A stretch of DNA of 64,000 nucleotides. It comes from Streptomyces sp. XM4193. GTDB lineage: Bacteria > Actinomycetota > Actinomycetes > Streptomycetales > Streptomycetaceae. Location of the stretch: positions 310,001 to 374,000 of the forward strand of contig NZ_JALLGK010000001.1 in assembly GCF_023072595.1 (NCBI RefSeq). The letters run 5' to 3'. Of this stretch, positions 58,270-64,000 are shown piece after piece. Every line of letters begins with the position of its first letter. Position 1 is the first letter of the stretch. The notes beneath the pieces were generated by a model. The model worked only from the letters and a program-made list of their open reading frames with translations. It had not been told where the DNA came from and did no database searches. The translations under genes were made by a program, and so were the position numbers.

Positions 58270-59238
58270 TCAGCTGAGGGTGATCTGCCGATTCATCAGC
58301 CCGCTGCGGGACTTGCGCTCCTCCGCGGTCAGCGGCACGGTGCTGCCGAGCGCCTCGGCCAGCCGCTCCTGGAAGGCCGCGGCGGGCTTCTCGCACTCCT
58401 CGGCGGTCATCGCGCTCGGCAGGTCCCACACCGGGACGAGCAGCCCGTGCGCACGGAACGAACCGACCAGGCGGGTGTCCTCCCCCAGCGAGGAGGCGCC
58501 GGCCGCGTGCAGGCGCGAGAGCGCGTCGAGCAGCTCCTCCTCGCCGTGCGGCATGACCCAGCGCAGATGGTTCTTCTCCGGGGTCTCGCACCAGTAGGCG
58601 GCCTCGACGCCGCCGAGGCGAAGGGTGGGCAGAGCGGCGGAGTTGGCGCGCTCCAGCGACGCGGCGACCTCGCCCGAGGCGTCCTCGGCGTCGCCCAGCC
58701 AGAACTCGAAGCCGGTGTGCACCTCGGGCACCAGCTGCACCTGCGCGTCCAACACGTCCTGGAGGCGCGGGGCGTCGACCGACGGCCGACCGGTGGCGAT
58801 CGGGCTGCCCGGGTCGGCGTTCAGGCCGCGCAGCAGCACATCGGCGAGGTCGCGGCTGATGTCACCGGAAGGAGTGTCGTTCTGGATGCCGACCATGACG
58901 CTGCCGTCGTCGCGCCGCAGGCCCGGCCAGGCGAGCGGAAGGACGGTGGCGAGCGTCACCGAGGGGACGCCCTCGGGGAGGCCGTCGCGCAGCGTCAGAG
59001 ACGCGGTCGCGGCCGGCACCAGCTCGCGCATGGCGACCCAGTCGCACTCGCCCGCCAGGCCCTCGAAGGGTCGGCGCACCAGCTCGGTCGCGGCGTGGGA
59101 CGCCTCGCGCCCGTGACAGGCCTTGTACCGGCGGCCCGAACCGCAGGGGCAGGGCTCGCGCGCACCGACGACCGCGACCTCCCCGTCGGCGAGCTGAGGC
59201 TTGGCAGCCTTGGACTGGGGGCGACGCTTCTTGGCCAT
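58270..59238 (-). CDS. SEC-C/DUF5926 family protein
   Basis: A 322-residue protein. The N-terminal SEC-C zinc motif is CPCGSGRRYKACHG (about residues 30-43), as in the SecA C-terminus. The rest is the DUF5926 domain of actinobacteria (MRELVPAATASLTLRDG, NDTPSGDISRDLADVLLRGLNADPG, GFEFWLGDAEDASGEVAASLERAN). It has no other catalytic motif. Its function is unknown; annotation as a SecA-type translocase would be wrong because the ATPase part is missing. ATG at 59236-59238. Confidence 0.82.
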   Translation of the reverse strand: MAKKRRPQSKAAKPQLADGEVAVVGAREPCPCGSGRRYKACHGREASHAATELVRRPFEGLAGECDWVAMRELVPAATASLTLRDGLPEGVPSVTLATVLPLAWPGLRRDDGSVMVGIQNDTPSGDISRDLADVLLRGLNADPGSPIATGRPSVDAPRLQDVLDAQVQLVPEVHTGFEFWLGDAEDASGEVAASLERANSAALPTLRLGGVEAAYWCETPEKNHLRWVMPHGEEELLDALSRLHAAGASSLGEDTRLVGSFRAHGLLVPVWDLPSAMTAEECEKPAAAFQERLAEALGSTVPLTAEERKSRSGLMNRQITLS

Positions 59239-59441
59239 GGCGCGAGTCTCCGTGTCGTGCGAACGCTGTCGCGCGCGAGCTTAGGGCACCGGCTGCCGCC
59301 CGTGCTGCGGTATCCGAACGTCCCCAACCCGTGGCCGACGCGCCGGAGTCCGCCCAACGGCCGCGTCCGAGCCCGCCCACGGGCCGAAGGGACGTCGGCG
59401 TACGAAGGGGGCACGAACGGGCGCGAACGAGCCCGACGGGC

Positions 59442-60248
59442 TCAGCCGTGGTGGCCCGGAGCGCCGTGCGGCCCCGAAGTGCCGTGCTGGGGCCCGGCGT
59501 TGCGCCCGCCGGGGGCACTGCGCCGCTGACCGCGGGCCGACGGCTCGTCGAAGCCGGTGAACTCCTCCAGCCCCTCCAGCGACTCCAAGGCCTCGGTCTC
59601 CAGCGCGGATTCGGGCCGGGGCTCCGGTCTGCCCGCCTCGGTCCTGCCCGCCTCCGGCCTGCCGGACGCCCGTACGCCGCCGTGGGTGCGCGCCGAGCGC
59701 CTGGCCCGGCCGCTGCCCGGTGCCATCGCGCGCAGCCCGCCGCGCCCGCCGCCCCGCGGGCCGAGACCGCCGGGCAGCCCGGGCAGGCCCCGACCGCTCA
59801 GCCGTGCGCTCGGCGAGATGCTCTGCGGGGCGACCACGGCCCACACGGTGACGCTGCCGTCCTCGCCGCGGTCCTCGACTCCCCAGTCCCGCGCGAGCGA
59901 GGTGATGATCGAGAGCCCCCTGCCGCCGTGCGCGCTCACCGACGGTGTGGCTGGAAGCGGTCTGGTCGGACCGCCCCCGTCCGTGACAGAAATGGTCAGA
60001 CGCCCGTCGGAGGTGTGCGCCCAGTCCGCGCGGACCGAGTCGTCGGGAGGGAGAGGGGACGCATGGCGGCAGGAGTTGCTCAGCAACTCGGAAAGGATGA
60101 GCAGCGCGTCGTCCACCACGCTGTCGGGCGCGCCATGTGCCCGTAGTTCTTCGCGCATACGCCGCCGCGCCAGACCGACGCCCATTGGTCCATAGGGCAC
60201 GGCCATGGTTGACGAAGCCGGCACTTCCTGTGCCATTACGAACGCCAC
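59442..60248 (-). CDS. HATPase-fold regulator with a long disordered tail
   Basis: A 268-residue protein. Residues about 15-135 are a GHKL ATPase of the RsbW class: LLILSELLSNSCRHASP (N-box), VTDGGGPTRPLP (G1) and HGGRGLSIITSLARDWGVED (G2). After VWAVVAP, 120 residues of Gly/Arg/Glu/Ser repeats follow and end in HGTSGPHGAPGHHG, with no domain. The best start is GTG at 60246-60248: an AAGGAGGT box lies seven bases upstream at 60256-60263. Choosing the ATG at 60234-60236 would leave that box too far. Such kinases partner sigma/anti-sigma factors; none is visible here. Confidence 0.82.
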   Translation of the reverse strand: MAFVMAQEVPASSTMAVPYGPMGVGLARRRMREELRAHGAPDSVVDDALLILSELLSNSCRHASPLPPDDSVRADWAHTSDGRLTISVTDGGGPTRPLPATPSVSAHGGRGLSIITSLARDWGVEDRGEDGSVTVWAVVAPQSISPSARLSGRGLPGLPGGLGPRGGGRGGLRAMAPGSGRARRSARTHGGVRASGRPEAGRTEAGRPEPRPESALETEALESLEGLEEFTGFDEPSARGQRRSAPGGRNAGPQHGTSGPHGAPGHHG

Positions 60249-60255
60249 CCCCGAG

Positions 60256-60263
60256 ACCTCCTT
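60256..60263 (-). promoter_or_regulatory. Ideal ribosome binding site that fixes the GTG start
   Basis: AAGGAGGT on the minus strand, seven bases before the GTG of the HATPase gene. It decides the choice of start against the ATG four codons later. Confidence 0.7.
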
Positions 60264-60409
60264 ATTGCCCCATGCCAAGAAGATGGATGCCCTTCGCGGT
60301 GCGAGGGGAAACCGACAGGCAACGGACGTTTGTCACTCACGTCATGAACTGACACGGAACGCGTCCGCAACTGTGCGACGAGTGAGGAAAAACGACCGGG
60401 TGAATGCCT

Positions 60410-61192
60410 CTAAAGCCGCCCAAGGTCGGACAGTTGGGACAGCACCTGTTGTGGTCTGTTCGTAATCAGCGCGTCCACTCCCAGCCGTGCGCACAGTTCG
60501 ACGTCGATCGGGTCGTCCACCGTCCAGACGTGCACCTGGTGCCCGGCGCGCTGCGCGTGGATGACGTACTCCGGGTGGTTCCGGATGATCCGCACGCTCG
60601 GCCCCGCGATGCCGACGCCCACCGGAAGCCGTCCGTCGCGGTAGCGCGGCAGCAGGAACTGCATCAGATAGACGGTCGGCAGATGCGGTGCCGCCGCGCG
60701 CACCCGGTGCAGTGAACGCGCGGAGAAGCTCATCACCCGTACCGGAGTGGGCAGTCGGTGCTCCGCGAGCAGCTCGACCAACCGCTCCTCCACCTGCCCC
60801 GCCCAGCGGGTCGGGTGCTTGGTCTCGATCGCCAGCTCCACCGGACGCCCGGCGTCGGCGTACTCGCGCACCAGACGCAGCAGCCGGTCGAGCGTCAACA
60901 CCGAGGCACGCTCCGGGTCCTCGGTCTCGGGCTGCTCGTCCGCGTCCTTCCAGGAGCCGAAGTCCAGGGTCGCCAGCTCGGAGAGCTCCAGTGTGGAGAC
61001 CGCGCCCCTGCCGTTGGAGACGCGGTTGACGCGGCGGTCGTGGACACAGACGAGATGGCCGTCGGCGGTGAGGCGGACGTCGCACTCCAGCGCGTGGGCG
61101 CCATCCTCGATGGCTTTGCGGTAGGCGGCCAGAGTGTGCTCGGGAGCGTCCTCGGACGCCCCTCGATGGGCGATGACGGAAAGGGGGCGCAC
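60410..61192 (-). CDS. Glycerophosphodiester phosphodiesterase
   Basis: A 260-residue TIM-barrel phosphodiesterase that splits glycerophosphodiesters to glycerol 3-phosphate and an alcohol. The catalytic start VIAHRGASEDAPEHTLAAYRKAIEDGAHALECDVRLTADGHLVCVHDRRVNRVSNG carries HRG, the Glu-x-Asp metal pair and the second His. TKHPTRW and VHVWTVDDPIDVELCARLGVDALITNRP complete the barrel. No signal peptide, so it acts in the cytosol. The start is GTG at 61190-61192 (VRPLSV); it lacks a strong ribosome binding site. It is divergent from the HtrA-like protease gene. Confidence 0.9.
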   Translation of the reverse strand: MRPLSVIAHRGASEDAPEHTLAAYRKAIEDGAHALECDVRLTADGHLVCVHDRRVNRVSNGRGAVSTLELSELATLDFGSWKDADEQPETEDPERASVLTLDRLLRLVREYADAGRPVELAIETKHPTRWAGQVEERLVELLAEHRLPTPVRVMSFSARSLHRVRAAAPHLPTVYLMQFLLPRYRDGRLPVGVGIAGPSVRIIRNHPEYVIHAQRAGHQVHVWTVDDPIDVELCARLGVDALITNRPQQVLSQLSDLGRL

Positions 61193-61587
61193 GGCGTCAT
61201 CGTGCCACTTTCGGGCACCGCCGGTCGTCGGCGCGGGGCCGCGAGCCCGGCCGTGCACGGGTTCGGGTCGATGCCGGCGCGAGGTTGTCCGGTTCGCGCC
61301 CGCCGGTTGGCCGGAAGAGGCCGGAGGAGGAGCGCGGCGGGGCGTGCGATGTGGAGGGCGGGCGTGCGGAAGGAGCGGTGTGGGGCAGGAGTGAGATGGG
61401 GGCGAGGAGAGGGGACGGCGTGCGGCGAGGAGCGGGAGAGGCGCGTGGCGGGGAGCGGGAGAGGTGTGCGAGGAGGGAAGACACGTACGGCTTACGCCGC
61501 CTTGACGTGCCGTGGGAAAAGCTGACCGCAGACTGGTTCTAGGGTGAACAGCCCAGGCGTGACTGTCGTGTACCTGAGGAGAGAGCT
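61193..61587. other. Divergent promoter stretch with a purine-rich tract
   Basis: 395 bases between divergent genes. The plus strand at about 61313-61480 is almost purine-only (GAGGAG, GGGGAG, GCGGGAGAGG repeats), which can form unusual DNA structures. TTGACG at 61503-61508 is a -35-like sequence ahead of the HtrA-like gene. No gene is visible. Confidence 0.5.
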
Positions 61588-63756
61588 GTGAGCACCGAGC
61601 ACGAGGGTGTCGGCCGACCGTCGGACGAGGGCCCTGGCGACGAAACGGCCCCCGCCGACCGAGTGCCGCAGAACACCCCGCAGCGTCCGCCCGTGACCCC
61701 CGAGGACGCGCCCCCGGCCCCGCCGCGCGACGGTACGCCGCCGGGCGGCGAGACGCCCCCGCCCGCCCGTAGGGCTCCCGGAGGCACCACCCAACTGCGG
61801 CGCGTCACCCCGGACTCGGCACCACCCGCAGCCGCTCCGGCGGGCCCCGCCGCTCCCGGCACTCCCGGCACTCCGGCCACCGGGTCGGCAGGCGGCACGG
61901 GAGAGCAGCCCGGAGCCGGAACGCCGGCGCCCGGCGGTGGCGGTGTCTGCGGTACGGAGGACTCCGGCCTCCCCGCTCCTCCGCCCTCCGCACCCGCTTC
62001 ACCGTTCGAACCTGCCCCGGGCGGCGCTCCCGCCGACGCCGGCACCGCGCCCGGCAGCGGGCCCGGCAGCGAAGGGGCGGTCGGCCTGACGAAGCCGCCC
62101 ACGACTCCCGGCGCACCGGCAGCTCCAGGCGCCCCACCCGTGTCCGCCCCCGCGTCCGGCGGCGGTGCGGGAGACGAGGCGCCCACCCAGCACCTGCCTC
62201 CGGTGAACCCCGCGGCCGGCGCCAACCCACCGGCCGCCCAGCCACCCAGCGCCGCCGGCTCCCCGGTCCCCGGCCCTCCGACCTCCGGTGCGCCCACGAC
62301 CGGTGCGCCCACGACCGGTGCGCCTCCGTACGGCGGCGCCTCCGGCGGAACGTACGGCGGAGCAGGCGGCGCGTACGCCGGCACCGGCCACTCCGGCGAC
62401 AGCGGCACCCAGGGCGGCAACCCCTACAGCGCCGGCGCGGGCGGTACGTACGGCGGAGGCGTTCCCGGCGGCACGTACGGCGGCGCGGCCGGCGCACACG
62501 GCGCCGACAGCCCGTACGCCGGCGACGGAACCTACGGCGGCCAGGGCGGCGCAGGCGGCCACGGCGGTCACGGTGGCAGCGGTCCGTACGGCGGCGGTGG
62601 CGACAGCGGTGACTACTGGGGCGCGCCCGTACCGCCGCCGCAGCGCAAGAAGGGCCGCGGCGGCCTGGTCGCCGCCGTCCTCGCCGCCGCGCTGCTGGCC
62701 GGCGGCATCGGCGGTGGCGTCGGCTACTGGGCCGCCGACCGTTCCTCGGGCAGCTCCCCCGACACCGTCTCCGCGCCCGGCAACGCCGGGGACCGCGCGG
62801 CCGATTCGGTGGCCGGCATCGCCTCCAAGGCGCTGCCGAGCGTGGTCACCATCCAGCTCAACGGCGGGACGGGCACCCAGGGCGGCGGCACCGGCACCGG
62901 CTTCGTCTTCGACAAGCAGGGCCACATCATGACCAACAACCACGTGGTGGCCGCGGGCGACGGCGACGCGGAACTGACGGTCGTCTTCTCCGACGGCGAG
63001 AAGTACGAGGCAGAAGTCGTCGGCCGCGCCGAGGGCTACGACGTGGCCGTCATCAAGCTCCGCAACCCCGGCGACGCCAAGCTCACACCGCTGCCGCTCG
63101 GCAAGTCCGGCGATGTGGCGGTGGGCGACGCGACGGTCGCGATCGGCGCCCCGTTCGGCCTCTCCGGCACGGTCACCACCGGAATCGTCAGCGCGCTCAA
63201 GCGTCCCGTCGCCTCCAGCGACGGCGAGGGCTCCGCGGCCTCGTACATGAGCGCGCTCCAGACCGACGCCTCCATCAACCCCGGCAACTCCGGCGGCCCG
63301 CTGCTCAACGACTCCGGCGCCGTCATCGGCGTCAACTCCGCGATCCAGTCGACCGGAGACGGCATGGGAGGCTCGGCCGGCAGCATCGGCCTGGGCTTCG
63401 CGATCCCCATCGACCAGGCCAAGCGCGTCGCCCAGAACCTCATCGAGACCGGCGAACCCGTCTACCCGATCATCGGCGCCACCGTCGACATGCGCGGACA
63501 GGGCAAGGGCGCCGAGGTCATCGAGGAGGCCGAGGACGGCAGCGACTCCGTCATCTCCGGCGGACCCGCGGACAAGGCGGGCCTGCGCGGCGGCGACGTC
63601 ATCACCAAGCTCGGTAACACCCAGATCGACAGCGGGCCCACGCTCATCAGCGAGATCTGGACCTACAAGCCGGGCAACAAGGTCAAGCTGACGTACGAGC
63701 GCAACGGCAACGAGAACACCACCACCATCACCCTCGGCAAGCGCACCGGCGACTGA
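61588..63756 (+). CDS. HtrA/DegP-type membrane serine protease with PDZ domain
   Basis: A 722-residue protease. The first about 350 residues are Pro/Gly/Thr/Ala-rich and disordered (GGTYGGGVPGGTYGGAAGAHG), ending in basic residues and one membrane helix (GGLVAAVLAAALLAGGIGGGVGYWAAD). The extracellular catalytic triad is His in TNNHVVAAGDGDA, Asp in GYDVAVIKL and Ser in NPGNSGGPLL. A PDZ domain follows (GAEVIEEAEDGSDSVISGGPADKAGLRGGDVITKLGNTQIDSGP). The GTG at 61588 has GAGGAGAGAG upstream. It degrades or refolds damaged exported proteins. The N-terminal tail is much longer than in typical HtrA. Confidence 0.9.
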   Translation: MSTEHEGVGRPSDEGPGDETAPADRVPQNTPQRPPVTPEDAPPAPPRDGTPPGGETPPPARRAPGGTTQLRRVTPDSAPPAAAPAGPAAPGTPGTPATGSAGGTGEQPGAGTPAPGGGGVCGTEDSGLPAPPPSAPASPFEPAPGGAPADAGTAPGSGPGSEGAVGLTKPPTTPGAPAAPGAPPVSAPASGGGAGDEAPTQHLPPVNPAAGANPPAAQPPSAAGSPVPGPPTSGAPTTGAPTTGAPPYGGASGGTYGGAGGAYAGTGHSGDSGTQGGNPYSAGAGGTYGGGVPGGTYGGAAGAHGADSPYAGDGTYGGQGGAGGHGGHGGSGPYGGGGDSGDYWGAPVPPPQRKKGRGGLVAAVLAAALLAGGIGGGVGYWAADRSSGSSPDTVSAPGNAGDRAADSVAGIASKALPSVVTIQLNGGTGTQGGGTGTGFVFDKQGHIMTNNHVVAAGDGDAELTVVFSDGEKYEAEVVGRAEGYDVAVIKLRNPGDAKLTPLPLGKSGDVAVGDATVAIGAPFGLSGTVTTGIVSALKRPVASSDGEGSAASYMSALQTDASINPGNSGGPLLNDSGAVIGVNSAIQSTGDGMGGSAGSIGLGFAIPIDQAKRVAQNLIETGEPVYPIIGATVDMRGQGKGAEVIEEAEDGSDSVISGGPADKAGLRGGDVITKLGNTQIDSGPTLISEIWTYKPGNKVKLTYERNGNENTTTITLGKRTGD

Positions 63757-63786
63757 CCGGACACCCTCCCGGCACCCTCCCGGCGG

Positions 63787-63820
63787 CGGGTGCCCGGCGA
63801 CGACAACCGCCGGACACCCG
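63787..63820 (+). terminator. Terminator after the HtrA-like gene
   Basis: CGGGTG-C-CCGGCG, loop ACGACAAC, CGCCGG-A-CACCCG: 12 pairs with one C-A mismatch, 31 bases after the stop. Confidence 0.8.
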
Positions 63821-63871
63821 CCGATGACCGACGAGTTAAGCTGTCGCCGTACCGCCCGCGCGGCGATACCG

Positions 63872-63959
63872 GGAGGTGTGCCCGAGCGGCCGAAGGGAAC
63901 GGTCTTGAAAACCGTCGTGAGGTAACCCCTCACCGTGGGTTCAAATCCCACCGCCTCCG
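63872..63959 (+). tRNA. tRNA-Ser (anticodon UGA)
   Basis: An 88-base serine tRNA. Acceptor stem GGAGGTG pairs with CGCCTCC (one G-T pair) before the discriminator G. The anticodon stem ACGGT/ACCGT encloses the loop CTTGAAA with anticodon TGA, a long variable arm (CGTGAGGTAACCCCTCACCG) marks a class II tRNA, and GGGTTCAAATCCC forms the T arm. The CCA end is not encoded (CCCA follows the discriminator). It reads UCA and UCN wobble codons; it is charged by the SerS of this window. Confidence 0.95.
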
Positions 63960-64000
63960 CCCAGGTCGTAGAATATGCGGTTCAGAAGGGGTGCTCTCTC

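Noticed and set aside
57678..58277. A 199-residue open frame in the convergent gap
   Set aside because: It consists of decayed CGACTCCCGACTGCG repeats and Arg/Gly-rich coding, with no domain, and runs through two hairpins.
63960..64000. An attachment site or integrase target at the tRNA-Ser 3' end
   Set aside because: Serine tRNA genes are frequent integration sites, but the window ends 41 bases past it and no duplicated 3' end or integrase is visible.
1..64000. CRISPR arrays, insertion sequences, prophage genes, rRNA
   Set aside because: I looked for regular spaced repeats, transposase DDE/HUH motifs and phage structural proteins and found none; the tandem repeats seen are short and contiguous, not CRISPR-like.

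Overview
The window is high-GC DNA with strong G/C preference at third codon positions, many GTG starts and divergent, tightly packed genes. With a LytR-CpsA-Psr protein, an RsbW-like ATPase, a SpoIIE-type phosphatase, the PspAB-HtpX pair, a DtpA-type Tat peroxidase and a DUF574 methyltransferase, it points to a Streptomyces (or close relative) chromosome, probably from the conserved core arm. The order serS, pheA, dtpA, copCD, ecuC, sco matches what I recall of the SCO3961-3966 neighbourhood of S. coelicolor/S. lividans; this is memory, not a database check.

Layout. 1-9 kb: a cut-off secD, a small secreted protein, a kinase-like protein, a Cof-type HAD phosphatase, an LLM-class flavin oxidoreductase, pspAB-htpX, a DUF574 methyltransferase and a GNAT acetyltransferase. 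9-16 kb: a second GNAT enzyme, a Tat-exported propeller-like protein, a long MerR regulator and an EphD-like hydrolase-SDR fusion. 16-20 kb: a four-gene ABC-2 export operon (ATPase, permease, ATPase, permease) closed by a 21-bp perfect hairpin. 20-30.4 kb looks accessory: a secreted RelA/SpoT-fold protein resembling Streptomyces ATP nucleotide 3'-pyrophosphokinase, then an Lrp/AsnC regulator divergent from a deacetylase, MHS-family transporter, SDR, a ketopantoate-reductase/M20-peptidase fusion and a flavin disulfide reductase. These look like a catabolic set for an unknown amide- or amino-acid-like substrate.

30.6-44 kb, mostly minus strand: an exported amidase, an SDR, HAD phosphatase coupled to serS, a gene-free stretch with several DnaA-box-like 9-mers, pheA, then the copper-trafficking cluster (DtpA, CopC/CopD, PCu(A)C, Sco, YcnI, membrane protein). 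44-64 kb: an RsbW-like ATPase, a cold-shock gene with a hairpin in its leader, two hypotheticals, an LCP ligase, a coupled pair of CNNM/CBS membrane proteins, tatA-like, aminopeptidase P, a GAF-SpoIIE protein with a broken metal motif, a Prim-Pol-like protein, a leaderless secreted protein, a SEC-C/DUF5926 protein, a second HATPase protein, a glycerophosphodiesterase, an HtrA-like protease and tRNA-Ser(UGA).

There is no insertion sequence, prophage, CRISPR array or rRNA that I can see. The most interesting items are the exported pyrophosphokinase-like protein, the reductase-peptidase fusion with its neighbours, the serS-pheA DnaA-box cluster and the degenerate SpoIIE domain.
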